Of a stretch of 64,000 nt of DNA, positions 54,217 through 62,497 are shown one piece after another. How positions within the stretch are numbered: the stretch's first letter is position 1; every line of letters starts with the position of its first letter. Location: the NCBI GenBank assembly GCA_910586825.1, contig CAJUJF010000007.1:32677-96676 (forward strand). The letters run 5' to 3'. The stretch is from an uncultured Christensenellaceae bacterium. GTDB taxonomy: Bacteria > Bacillota > Clostridia > Christensenellales > Borkfalkiaceae. Both the position numbers and the translations under genes were made by a program. Below the pieces are notes generated by a model. It was not told the DNA's origin. It saw nothing but the letters and a program-made list of their open reading frames with translations, and searched no databases.

Positions 54217-55032
54217 ATGTTTTTGGAAACGGAAAAGCTATATAACGGCGCGGTAATACCGCGTCTGGGATTGGGAACCTGGCAGGTGCCGAACGCGATC
54301 GCCGCGGACGTCGTCCGAAACGCGATCGTCGCGGGTTACCGCCATATCGATACCGCTGCCGCTTATGAGAACGAAGAGGGCGTGGGCAAGGGGATCGCCG
54401 AGAGCGGGATCGGACGCGGAGAGCTGTTTATCACCAGCAAAATTCCCGCCGAGTATAAAACGTACGAACTTGCGCGGCGGACGATCGAGGAATCGCTTTC
54501 TTATCTGAAAACGGATTATATCGATCTGATGCTCATTCACGCGCCGCGGCCTTGGGATGAAATGTATCCTGCGGGGAAACACAAGTACGAGGAAGAGAAC
54601 CTCGCCGTGTGGAAAGCGCTCGAAGAGGGATACCGCGCGGGGAAATTTCGCGCGATCGGCGTTTCGAATTTTGAAATATCCGATCTGGAAAATATTCTTG
54701 CGCACGGGGGAATCCGCCCGATGGTCAATCAGGTCCGCGCTTACGTCGGCGCGATCCCTTGGGAGACGCTCGGCTTTTGCAAAGAACGCGGGATCGCGGC
54801 GGAATCGTATTCGCCGCTGGCGACGGGGCGGCTTCTGAACGACGGGAAGCTGGAAGAAATCGCTTCGCGGTACGGCGTGAGTCTGCCGCAGCTGTGTATC
54901 CGTTACGTGTTGCAGCTCGGGTTTATCGCGCTTCCCAAGACGGTTTCGGCGGAACGGATGCGGCAGAACGCGGAACTCGGGTTTACGATTTCGGAAGAAG
55001 ATATGGTGATCTTAAACGGAATGATAAAATAA
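54217..55032 (+). CDS. Aldo/keto reductase
   Basis: 271-aa NADPH-dependent oxidoreductase. Catalytic tetrad: Asp and Tyr in HIDTAAAYENE, Lys in FITSKIP, His in LMLIHAPRPW; GLGTWQVP and AIGVSNF are family motifs, and PKTVSAERMRQN binds the cofactor. Ends the operon; a strong terminator follows. A role in reducing a released sugar or aldehyde is possible but not shown. Confidence 0.92.
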   Translation: MFLETEKLYNGAVIPRLGLGTWQVPNAIAADVVRNAIVAGYRHIDTAAAYENEEGVGKGIAESGIGRGELFITSKIPAEYKTYELARRTIEESLSYLKTDYIDLMLIHAPRPWDEMYPAGKHKYEEENLAVWKALEEGYRAGKFRAIGVSNFEISDLENILAHGGIRPMVNQVRAYVGAIPWETLGFCKERGIAAESYSPLATGRLLNDGKLEEIASRYGVSLPQLCIRYVLQLGFIALPKTVSAERMRQNAELGFTISEEDMVILNGMIK

Positions 55033-55076
55033 GACGAATCAAAAAAGATCCTCTTACGGGGTATTTAATAGTGATG

Positions 55077-55110
55077 AAAGCAAGGACAATCAAAATTGTC
55101 CTTGCTTTTT
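55077..55110 (+). terminator. Intrinsic terminator after the aldo/keto reductase gene
   Basis: AAAGCAAGGACAAT (55077-55090), CAAA loop, ATTGTCCTTGCTTT (55095-55108), then TT GATT. Ends the GH16-GH20 operon. Confidence 0.88.
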
Positions 55111-55130
55111 GATTACGGTTATGGTATCAT
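55102..55130 (+). promoter_or_regulatory. Possible promoter of the DUF2007-like gene
   Basis: TTGCTT (55102-55107), 17-bp spacer, TATCAT (55125-55130). The -35 box lies in the right arm of the preceding terminator hairpin. Confidence 0.4.
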
Positions 55131-55169
55131 GGAACTACGATAAACGGTAATTCGGCGGAGTGACGATCC

Positions 55170-55478
55170 ATGTTGTTTTGTGAAAAATGTAATTTTATGA
55201 CTCCTGAAAATCGCTGTCCTTTGTGCGGAAATAAAAAGGTAAGAACCGTATGCGATGCTGATTTTTGCTTTTTTGTAAATTTAGGCGAATTTTATTTCGA
55301 AATGTTGGAAAGCGCTTTGAAAGAAAAATCTATCGACGTAGTAGGCGTGCCGTTTTATCCTAATGGGGTTACGTACGGTACTGCGGGAAGAGCGTCGGGG
55401 AGAAAGGTTTATATCCGATACAAAGATATAGAACAGGTAAATGAAATTTACGAAGCGCTATTCGGCAACGACGATTAA
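55170..55478 (+). CDS. Zinc-ribbon and DUF2007-like small protein
   Basis: 102 aa. N-terminal zinc ribbon (FCEKCNFMTPENRCPLCGNK) and a DUF2007-type domain (VVGVPFYPNGVTYGTAGRASGRKVYIRYKD). DUF2007 proteins are described as putative signal transducers, without proven function. Clearly AT-rich against its neighbours and enclosed by two terminators, which suggests separate acquisition. GGAG 9 nt before the ATG. Confidence 0.7.
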   Translation: MLFCEKCNFMTPENRCPLCGNKKVRTVCDADFCFFVNLGEFYFEMLESALKEKSIDVVGVPFYPNGVTYGTAGRASGRKVYIRYKDIEQVNEIYEALFGNDD

Positions 55479-55523
55479 AACCGTCAATCAGTTTCAATCT
55501 GTCGTCTAAACCGAAAAAAAGAT

Positions 55524-55564
55524 AGCCCGCTAACTTCGCTTGCGAAGTTAGCGGGCTGTTTGTT
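55524..55564. terminator. Strong bidirectional terminator
   Basis: AGCCCGCTAACTTCG (55524-55538) and CGAAGTTAGCGGGCT (55543-55557) form a perfect 15-bp stem with a CTTG loop. A T-rich stretch follows on the plus strand and a seven-T run on the minus strand, so it serves both the DUF2007-like gene and the convergent GH43 gene. Confidence 0.9.
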
Positions 55565-55614
55565 TATCCGTGAAAAATCGTTATGAAAGGCGCCCTTACG
55601 GGGACCATTTTTAT

Positions 55615-56628
55615 TTAAATATCCACGTTGATGTTTTTCTGTTTTTCGTTTTCGTAAGGCGCGTTGTAGAGATCGTCGGGGAGTTCGAATACGGGGGCGC
55701 CGTCGGGCGCAAATCCGACTTTGACGACGTGCGCATGACGGTTGTGATCGTCGAGCGGATCGCCCTGAATTTTTTCGTAATCGCGGAAGTGCAGAAGCGA
55801 GAGGATTTCGCCGTCGTCGCCGCGAACGAAACAGTTGTGTCCGGGACCGTACATTTTTTTCGATTCGTCCGTTTTCAGCACCGGATAACGGTCTTTCGAC
55901 CAGGAACGGGGATCCAGAAGATCGGCGTCTTCGTCGGCGCGCAACAGTCCCATGCAATAGCAGGCGCCCGTTGCGGAAGCGGAGAAAGTGCAGTATATTT
56001 TACCTTCGTGCTTTAAAACCGCGGGGCCTTCGTTAACCCAGAATCCGCCGTCGCGTTCCCAATCGTAGTCGGGCGTCGTCAGCAGGACGAGTACCGTTTT
56101 CAGTTGGGTGGGGGAGGCAAGCTCGGCGATATAGAGGTTGGAAACGGGTTTTTCCGCCTCTGCCGTGCCGAATTTCTGCGCCCAGATCGTATACCACTTG
56201 CCACGGTGTTCGAACACCGTCGCGTCCAACGAAAAATCGGTGAACGAATAGGGATCTCCGCTTGCCGCCTGCATCATGCCGCCCTCGACCCAATCGTCTT
56301 TCATCGGGTCGTTGCCGGTGCAGATCAGCGTATAAGGACGAATCTTCCATTTTCCGGGTTTATGCCCCGCCGCAAAATAGATGACCCATTTCCCCATGAT
56401 AAAGTGGATTTCGGGCGCCCAGATATGCGTCGCCATCTGACCGCGGCGGTGCTTTTTCCATACGATGCGCGGCGTTGCCGTCGCGATGCCGTTGACGGTA
56501 TCGGCGCAACGGATCTCGATGCGGTCGTATTGCGGACAGGTAGCCGTAAAATAGTATTTTCCGTCTACGTGCTTATAGAGGTAGGGATCGGCGCGCTGCG
56601 GCGCCAGAGGAGAGCGGTAAGTCGTCAT
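55615..56628 (-). CDS. Glycoside hydrolase family 43 enzyme
   Basis: 337 aa, no signal peptide, five-bladed propeller. Catalytic Asp 14 in QRADPYLYKHVDGKYYFTA, transition-state Asp in FSLDATVFEHRGKWY, and general acid Glu in VNEGPAVLKHEGKIY; HIWAPEIHF is typical of the family. Likely an alpha-L-arabinofuranosidase or beta-xylosidase. CAGGAAACGATT precedes the ATG. It is outside the ROK-controlled operon and is transcribed the other way. Confidence 0.87.
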   Translation of the reverse strand: MTTYRSPLAPQRADPYLYKHVDGKYYFTATCPQYDRIEIRCADTVNGIATATPRIVWKKHRRGQMATHIWAPEIHFIMGKWVIYFAAGHKPGKWKIRPYTLICTGNDPMKDDWVEGGMMQAASGDPYSFTDFSLDATVFEHRGKWYTIWAQKFGTAEAEKPVSNLYIAELASPTQLKTVLVLLTTPDYDWERDGGFWVNEGPAVLKHEGKIYCTFSASATGACYCMGLLRADEDADLLDPRSWSKDRYPVLKTDESKKMYGPGHNCFVRGDDGEILSLLHFRDYEKIQGDPLDDHNRHAHVVKVGFAPDGAPVFELPDDLYNAPYENEKQKNINVDI

Positions 56629-56679
56629 AATCGTTTCCTGGTTTTGATTGCATTATTCTACGATATTATTGCCGCAAAG

Positions 56680-59313
56680 TCAACTTTTTGCGGAACGGTT
56701 ATTTGCTTTTTTTGTCGATTTTTTTCCGTCCCGTTCCGTCTGCGCCGTTTTGCGCGGAAGCAGGAATACGTATGCGCCGATAATCACGAGCGCAAGCACG
56801 GTCAGAATAATGATCAGACTGATGCGAAGGGCGTCCGAATTCCCGAAGTCGACTTGGTCTTTGGTCACGTACGCGCGGTAAACGACGCCATCTTTTTCGA
56901 TTCGCGCAAGAAAACTTCCGTCTTCCTGTTCGGTGAATTTTGCAGCCGTCCGCTCTGTGATGAGCAGGATCCCGCCGTCGTCCGAGAGAAATTCGATGCC
57001 TTCCCGATCAGCTTTGATATGTCCGGAAAAATATTCGTCGCCCGCGGCGGGGAAAGGAGACACGTCGGAAAGATAAGACTTCGGCACATAGCCCGTCTTC
57101 GCGGCGCGGGAGACGTCTTCGTATTCGATCCGCGCGTATTCCCGTTCGGGTGCCTGAATGAAGCTAAGGACCCGAACTTTTAATCCCCGCGCAAGCGCGG
57201 TATCCGTAAGTTCCTTATCGAGCGCGGGCGCGTAGTAAGCGGAAACTTCGCTCGACAGATACGCCGTTTTTTCGCCGTCCGCAACATCCGTTGCGTATTC
57301 CGCACGGTCGACGGTTTCGCATCCGTCGACGCGGAACAGCGCGGCGGTATAGGACTGTTTCCCGCCCGTGAGCACGAGATAGTGTTTGTCCGTCGTTGCG
57401 AGCAGTACGCCGCGGCGGTCCTCCGCTAAGCGGTAATAGCCCGCGTAAGGGAAATAGGGGGAATCCTCGGTTTTGAGCGCGGAAAGATCGGTTCTGATGC
57501 CGATTTCGCCCGCGGGAATATCGACGAACAGCCGCGTATCGTCGTGCACGCCGAAAGCTTGTTCACGCGCGCCTTCCGCCGCGATTTTATCGAGCGTCGG
57601 AATGTCGAGCGTTTCCTCGTTCGATCTCACGCCGTAGTTTCCGAACAGGAAGTAGACCGCGCCGTCCTCGAATCCGAGCGCGAAAGAGACGGGCTGTCCG
57701 GTTTCTCCCGTTTGATGGTAGATGAAATCGGTGCCTTCGATCGTTGCGTATTCCTCGCCGTTGCGATAGACCTTTCCGCCCGCAAGGCAGTACAGATTTC
57801 CCTCGTAGTCCGAACGCAGGGAAGTGTGTTCGCGAGGAACGGTATAGTCGAGTTTCGTGCCGCCGTTTTTGATCAGAAAAGATTGCTCCGTAAAGGAGTA
57901 CACGTCATCGGAAGAGCCGCCTCGATAAGAGACGAAGATGTTTCCGTATAAGTCGCGCGTCATTCGTTCGGGCGTGCCGTAGTCGTGCGCGACCTGCGCG
58001 CTGTCGCCCGCCTTGCCGTAAGCGGCGTTCGTCGCGTAATACACGCTTCCGTACACGCAGGCGAGTCCTTTCACGTCCGCAAGCGTCGTCTGCACGGGCG
58101 CGCCGAATTTCGGTTCGCCGTATTTGCAGACGTAGATATTCGTGCCCGAAGCACAGGCGATCGTCTCCCCGTCCGTCGCGACGAGGACAGGCAGGAAGTC
58201 GGGGTCGTCGCACCCGATCACGGAATAGGAATTTTGCGCGTAGTCGTACACGGAAACGCGACGGTTCCCCGCGTCCGCGACCACGAGCAAATTGCCCGCG
58301 CGGACGGAATCGCGCGCGTCCGAAAGACGGTTGACGGAGGGGGAGGACGTGGCAATTTCATAGCCCGAATATTTTACGCCCTCTTCGTCGACCGAAAGAC
58401 CGAGCACCGAAGAATTGCGGATGCAGTACAGTTCGTCTCCGTACGCCGCGACCGCGGTAAATCCGTCGCCTTCGATGACAGATTCCGCATTGCCGCGGAA
58501 ATCGGAGCGGTAAAGTCCGTTGGGATAGCCCGCCGCAATGCCGTTTACCGTGTAGTACAAAGAATCGCCGTACGCGCAGATAAATTGCAGACTTGAAATC
58601 TGGCGGTCTTCGAGCGTGTCGTCCAGCTTGAACGATCCCGTCCATTCGGGGACGGGGAGGGTCACGTCGTAAACGTGTACTTCCTCGTTATTGCGCACGC
58701 AATAGAGTTTTCCGTCCATTGCGGTCAGTTTGGGACGGATGGGGGAGGCGACCGTATTGATGGTGTACTCTCCCTCTCGGGTGAGGTTGTCGAGCGAATA
58801 TTGGATCAGACTGACGCGGTTTTCGCTCATGCGCACGGTATAGAGGAAATCTCCTTCCACATGAAAGGTCGCGCAGGCGACGTCGGTGATTTCCGACGCC
58901 GTGTTTTCCGTGCGGAAGTATTCGTAAAACAGCCCGCCTGCGGAAAAGAAACATCTTCCGTCGTCCGTCAGCTGGATCTTTTCCACGGTGGCGTTGTTCG
59001 GCAATCTCGTCTGATAGACCGAATAGCTCCCTTCGGATTTGTCGTAAAGGTACAGTTTCGTCCCGTCGGAAATCGCGATGCAGCTTTCGTTCATCGCCAT
59101 GTAGGACGGGTTTTCAAGCGGAAGATATTGTTCGTAACTCGCGGGAAGAAAGAGTTCGGCGTTGCTCCGATCGAGCGCCGTGACCGTCTGCGCCGCGGGC
59201 GGTTCTTCCGTTTCCGCGCGCGCGAAAAGCGGCGCGCCTTGCATTACCGCGCCCGTACTACCGATCAGCATGAGCAGCGAGAGGGTGAATCCCGCAATCT
59301 TTCGTTGTAACAT
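56680..59313 (-). CDS. Large secreted membrane-anchored protein, propeller-like, with SH3-like domain
   Basis: 877 aa, unrecognised. Signal peptide (1-33, ending LFARAETEE), then some 600 residues of repeated short beta motifs (FCAISDGTKLYLYDKS-like, DGKLYCVRNNEEVHVYD, YGDELYCIRNSS, YGSVYYATNA) suggesting a beta-propeller, an SH3-like segment (about 705-765), one transmembrane helix (about 830-853) and a basic tail. ATG 6 nt after a TATAAT box, so leaderless. Role unknown; architecture parallels the protein at 60040-60729. Confidence 0.75.
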   Translation of the reverse strand: MLQRKIAGFTLSLLMLIGSTGAVMQGAPLFARAETEEPPAAQTVTALDRSNAELFLPASYEQYLPLENPSYMAMNESCIAISDGTKLYLYDKSEGSYSVYQTRLPNNATVEKIQLTDDGRCFFSAGGLFYEYFRTENTASEITDVACATFHVEGDFLYTVRMSENRVSLIQYSLDNLTREGEYTINTVASPIRPKLTAMDGKLYCVRNNEEVHVYDVTLPVPEWTGSFKLDDTLEDRQISSLQFICAYGDSLYYTVNGIAAGYPNGLYRSDFRGNAESVIEGDGFTAVAAYGDELYCIRNSSVLGLSVDEEGVKYSGYEIATSSPSVNRLSDARDSVRAGNLLVVADAGNRRVSVYDYAQNSYSVIGCDDPDFLPVLVATDGETIACASGTNIYVCKYGEPKFGAPVQTTLADVKGLACVYGSVYYATNAAYGKAGDSAQVAHDYGTPERMTRDLYGNIFVSYRGGSSDDVYSFTEQSFLIKNGGTKLDYTVPREHTSLRSDYEGNLYCLAGGKVYRNGEEYATIEGTDFIYHQTGETGQPVSFALGFEDGAVYFLFGNYGVRSNEETLDIPTLDKIAAEGAREQAFGVHDDTRLFVDIPAGEIGIRTDLSALKTEDSPYFPYAGYYRLAEDRRGVLLATTDKHYLVLTGGKQSYTAALFRVDGCETVDRAEYATDVADGEKTAYLSSEVSAYYAPALDKELTDTALARGLKVRVLSFIQAPEREYARIEYEDVSRAAKTGYVPKSYLSDVSPFPAAGDEYFSGHIKADREGIEFLSDDGGILLITERTAAKFTEQEDGSFLARIEKDGVVYRAYVTKDQVDFGNSDALRISLIIILTVLALVIIGAYVFLLPRKTAQTERDGKKSTKKANNRSAKS

Positions 59314-59319
59314 GGAACT

Positions 59320-59348
59320 ATTATATCACGCGCGCGCGAAAAACACAA
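59320..59348 (-). promoter_or_regulatory. Promoter of the 877-aa protein gene, predicted leaderless
   Basis: Minus strand: TTGTGT (59348-59343), 17-bp spacer, TATAAT (59325-59320), six bases, then ATG at 59313. No Shine-Dalgarno. Confidence 0.7.
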
Positions 59349-59450
59349 TCACTTGCAAGAAATTTTTTAAGCGAGAAGGGCTTCTCCATCGCCTCGAAAA
59401 AAATTTTTCGAAAAAAGTCGGCATATTGCCAAACGTTCGGTGGATTTGAA

Positions 59451-59459
59451 TGTTATGAT
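59451..59459 (+). promoter_or_regulatory. Extended -10 promoter of the phage regulator
   Basis: TGTTATGAT: TGn followed by TATGAT (59454-59459). No -35 box at standard distance (TTGCCA at 59426 is 22 bp away), as often with extended -10 promoters. Confidence 0.5.
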
Positions 59460-59466
59460 AAAAACA

Positions 59467-59480
59467 CAAACAAATGTTTG
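59467..59480 (+). promoter_or_regulatory. LexA/SOS-like operator
   Basis: CAAAC-AAAT-GTTTG, a perfect 5-bp inverted repeat with 4-nt centre, lying at about +1 to +14 of the promoter. It fits the Gram-positive LexA box CGAACRNRYGTTYG at 13 of 14 positions; the mismatch is the G of GAAC. A phage repressor site is the alternative. Confidence 0.45.
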
Positions 59481-59511
59481 CTTTTTAGTTTTTTCAGAAC
59501 AAGGGGTCGAT

Positions 59512-60033
59512 ATGAATTACGAATACGTCAAAGTTCTTTTGTACGTCTATCCGCGGTTGCCCGAGATCGCGGAGGCGGTTTCCGCGGGATTGGAAAACGG
59601 CGCGCTTCTTTCGTACCGCGCGAAGGGCAGCGCGTTCGACGTGGCGGAGGCGATCGCGAGCGAGGTCATCGTAAAGCGGAATCTCGAAGCGGTTCACGCC
59701 GCGCTCTCCGAGATCGTGCCGTCGTTGGCGCGGGAAGAGAGGTTTTTGCTTGAATACAAATATTTCCGCAGAAAGCGCGAACTTACGCAGTACGGCGAAA
59801 AAGCGGATTGCTCGGAACGCGGATATTTCCGATCGCAAAACCGCTTGCTGAAAAAAGTCGCCGCAATGCTCTCCGTCCGCGGGTGGACGGAGAGCGACTA
59901 TGCGGAGGCGTTCGGGGATTTTTCGCCCTTTCGGAAAATGTACGCGGCGCTGCGCAACGGGAGGGAGCGCAAGCTCGCCGCGAAGCGCAGTCGGCGCGGC
60001 ATCACCTTTCGGTGCGCGGGGGAAGAGGCGTAG
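59512..60033 (+). CDS. Phage-type sigma-like late regulator
   Basis: 173 aa, cytoplasmic. The middle (EERFLLEYKYFRRKRELTQY then CSERGYFRSQNRLLKKVAAML, about residues 80-125) has the layout of a sigma region 4-like helix-turn-helix found in ArpU/RinA-type phage late regulators; family not certain. Start ATG 59512 with AAGGGG 6 nt upstream. It precedes the terminase but is separated from it by a minus-strand gene ending only 6 nt after its stop. The upstream palindrome suggests DNA-damage or repressor control. Confidence 0.6.
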   Translation: MNYEYVKVLLYVYPRLPEIAEAVSAGLENGALLSYRAKGSAFDVAEAIASEVIVKRNLEAVHAALSEIVPSLAREERFLLEYKYFRRKRELTQYGEKADCSERGYFRSQNRLLKKVAAMLSVRGWTESDYAEAFGDFSPFRKMYAALRNGRERKLAAKRSRRGITFRCAGEEA

Positions 60034-60039
60034 CGTTCG

Positions 60040-60729
60040 TTACAGTTCGTCGCCGTTGCGGTCAGAAATCGGCGCTTTTTTTCCGCGGATGACAAAGAAC
60101 GCGACAATCACCGCCGCCGCGCAGAGCAGGCAGACGAGCGCGATTTCAAGTCCGTTGATTCCGTTTTTCTGAACGGGAACGTCCGGATCGGGATCCGTGC
60201 CCGCGGGGACGATGTAGTCGGTGTTCAAATCGTACGTCACGGGTTCGGTTGCGGGAACGTAGTCGAATTTACCGTCGGCGTACACGTAGTAGTAGGGCGC
60301 GGTTCCGGAGGAAAAGTTTCCGTAATAGGATACGGTGCGTTCCATACTGTCAAACGAGCCGTCGCCGATCCCGTTGCCGCTGTCGATGGAATAGGTGAGC
60401 GTGATCCGTTTTTTCAGGAAAGGCCGTACGGGAGTGAAATCAACGAAATGCAGTTGTTCGCGGAGACAGTATCCCGAAAGGGGCTTATAGCCGTCCGCCG
60501 AGTCCTGATATTCCACGCGGCAGAAGGGATCGCCCTCCGAAAGGACTTTTACGTAATAGGTGTAGGGCAGAATAAACAGCCCTTTCGACTCGTCCGGTTC
60601 CTGATAGAACCACACGTCCCGTTTGTCCGCAACGGCGTATACGTCTTCTTCCGCATGCGCGCTTACGCCGCTTACGGGGATCTGAAAGAGTAAAAGCACG
60701 ATGATAAGTATGGGAAATAAGCGTTTCAT
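60040..60729 (-). CDS. Secreted membrane-anchored SH3-like protein (possible phage moron)
   Basis: 229 aa. Signal peptide (about 1-28, ending VSAHAEE), an SH3-like region (VYAVADKRDVWFYQEPDESK, FCRVEYQD, YKPLSGYCLREQL), a second beta region, a transmembrane helix (about 193-215) and a short basic tail. ATG 60729 lies 7 nt after TATGAT (60742-60737); an upstream ATG at 60741 falls inside that box. It faces against the phage genes on both sides, typical of a moron with its own promoter. Function unknown. Confidence 0.7.
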   Translation of the reverse strand: MKRLFPILIIVLLLFQIPVSGVSAHAEEDVYAVADKRDVWFYQEPDESKGLFILPYTYYVKVLSEGDPFCRVEYQDSADGYKPLSGYCLREQLHFVDFTPVRPFLKKRITLTYSIDSGNGIGDGSFDSMERTVSYYGNFSSGTAPYYYVYADGKFDYVPATEPVTYDLNTDYIVPAGTDPDPDVPVQKNGINGLEIALVCLLCAAAVIVAFFVIRGKKAPISDRNGDEL

Positions 60730-60736
60730 ACGCGAT

Positions 60737-60742
60737 ATCATA
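60737..60742 (-). promoter_or_regulatory. Possible -10 box of the SH3-like gene, leaderless layout
   Basis: Minus strand TATGAT (60742-60737), 7 nt before ATG 60729. The -35 region (TTTCAC or CTTTCA) is poor. Confidence 0.4.
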
Positions 60743-60782
60743 GCGGATTATTTTCTGCGTGAAAGAATTGATTTTATCGAAA

Positions 60783-62207
60783 ATGAACGAATTAGTGCAA
60801 AAAATCAAAGCAATCGAGCGGGAACAGTCCCGCCGCGCGCAGTTCGACACGCTGGCGCGCTATAACGCGGGCAGAGTCAAACACAAAAAACAGCTCGCGT
60901 TTCACAAGTGCCGCAAACGCAACCGCTGGGTGTTCGGCGGAAACCGTTCCGGCAAGACGGAGTGCGGCGCCGTCGAAGCGGTCTGGATGGCGCGCGGGAT
61001 CCACCCGTACCGCAAAAACCGAAGCGGCGTATTCGGCTGGGTGGTGTCGCTGACCGCGCAGGTCCAGCGCGACGTGGCGCAGAAAAAGATCCTGCACTAT
61101 CTCCGTCCGGACTGGATTGCGGATATTGTGATGCAGAGCGGGAGAAAGGACAACCCCGCCGCGGGCGTCGTCGATCAGATCGTGATCAAAAACGTGTTCG
61201 GCGGGACTTCCGTCATCGGGTTCAAGAGTTGCGATCAGGGGCGGGAACGCTTTCAGGGAAGCTCGCTGGATTTCGTGTGGTTCGACGAAGAACCGCCGCG
61301 CGACGTGTACGAGGAATGTCTCATGCGCGTGATCGACAAAGAGGGGGACATCTTCGGCACGATGACCCCGCTCAAAGGTCTGACGTTCGCGTACGAGGAG
61401 ATCTATCTCAACCGCCGAAACAATCCCGAAATCTGGTACGAGTTCATGGAGTGGTCGGACAATCCTTACCTCTCGAAAAAGGAGATCGCTTTGCTCGGAT
61501 CGACGATGGACGAAACGACCCTGCAATCCCGCCGTTACGGCAGGTTCTCTTCCCGCGAGGGATTGGTGTATCCCGAATTCGACGAAAGCGTGCACGTGAT
61601 CGAGCCGTTTTCCCTCCCGCCCGCATGGCAAGATCAGATTTCCATCGACCCCGGCTTGCGCAATCCGCTGTCCGCGCATTGGTACGCGGTGGATTACGAC
61701 GGCAACGTTTACGTCGTCGCCGAGCATTACACGGCGGGAAAAGACGTCGATTATCACGCCCGTGCGATCCATGAAATCAGCAGGCGGCTGGATTGGAAGC
61801 GTGACGCAAAAGGGCGGGTGTCCGCGCTGATCGATTCCGCGGCGGGACAGCGGACGCTTGCCGCGTCGAAGAGCGTTTCCGAACTCTTTTACGAACGCGG
61901 CATTCTCGTGAACACTAACGTGAACAAAGATCTGTTCAGCGGGATCGCGCAGGTGAAGAGCTATCTGAACCGCAAAAACGGACTGCCGGATCTGTATATC
62001 TTTTCAAATTGCGCGAACATGATCCGCGAACTGAAAAGCTATTTCTGGGGAAGCGGCGAAAATCCCGAAAAGAAGGACGATCACGCTATGGACGAGCTGA
62101 GATATTATCTGATGACGCGCCCCCGACCTTCCGAACCCGCCGCGCCGCCCGCGAGCGAGGTGCGGCGGGATAAAGAACGGCGGATCCGCCGTTTACGGCG
62201 GCGGTGA
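60783..62207 (+). CDS. Phage terminase large subunit
   Basis: DNA-packaging motor and nuclease, 474 aa. ATPase: WVFGGNRSGKTECGA (Walker A), DFVWFDEEPP (Walker B), GTMTPLKGL (motif III). Nuclease: SIDPG, LIDSAAG and DDHAMDELRY supply the Asp residues. No small subunit gene is seen beside it. ATG 60783 is used because MNELVQKIKAIEREQ fits the family start; GTG 60759 is possible, and neither has a ribosome binding site. GC content equals the host genes. Confidence 0.92.
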   Translation: MNELVQKIKAIEREQSRRAQFDTLARYNAGRVKHKKQLAFHKCRKRNRWVFGGNRSGKTECGAVEAVWMARGIHPYRKNRSGVFGWVVSLTAQVQRDVAQKKILHYLRPDWIADIVMQSGRKDNPAAGVVDQIVIKNVFGGTSVIGFKSCDQGRERFQGSSLDFVWFDEEPPRDVYEECLMRVIDKEGDIFGTMTPLKGLTFAYEEIYLNRRNNPEIWYEFMEWSDNPYLSKKEIALLGSTMDETTLQSRRYGRFSSREGLVYPEFDESVHVIEPFSLPPAWQDQISIDPGLRNPLSAHWYAVDYDGNVYVVAEHYTAGKDVDYHARAIHEISRRLDWKRDAKGRVSALIDSAAGQRTLAASKSVSELFYERGILVNTNVNKDLFSGIAQVKSYLNRKNGLPDLYIFSNCANMIRELKSYFWGSGENPEKKDDHAMDELRYYLMTRPRPSEPAAPPASEVRRDKERRIRRLRRR

Positions 62208-62221
62208 CGAAAGGAGAAAGC

Positions 62222-62497
62222 ATGGACGAAAAAATCGCGGATGCGGTGCGCAGAGTCGCGCTCGGATTCCGCATCGAAGAAGTGACGGAGGAATACGGCG
62301 TCGAGGACGGCGAGCTGAAACTCGTGAAACGGAAAGAGACGCGCAAAGACGTTCCGCCCGATTTGAAGGCGGTGAAAATTCTGATCGAAGACACGGACTA
62401 TTCCGCGCTCTCGGACGACGAATTGGAACGGGAAAAAATCAGACTGTTGAAACGGTTGGAGGAGGAAACAAATGGAACAAGAGAACAAAAGAGTTGA
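62222..62497 (+). CDS. Small acidic protein between terminase and portal
   Basis: 91 aa, unrecognised, rich in Glu, Asp, Lys and Arg, predicted helical. AAGGAG lies 5 nt before ATG 62222. It overlaps the portal gene by 26 nt. Position suggests a packaging or head-assembly accessory role, but no family motif is seen. Confidence 0.7.
   Translation: MDEKIADAVRRVALGFRIEEVTEEYGVEDGELKLVKRKETRKDVPPDLKAVKILIEDTDYSALSDDELEREKIRLLKRLEEETNGTREQKS

Noticed and set aside
59370..59411. Inverted repeats GAGAAG/CTTCTC and TCGAAAAA/TTTTTCGA as an attachment site or terminator at the phage left edge
   Set aside because: No matching repeat on the other side is in the window and no tRNA or integrase is near; cannot be supported.
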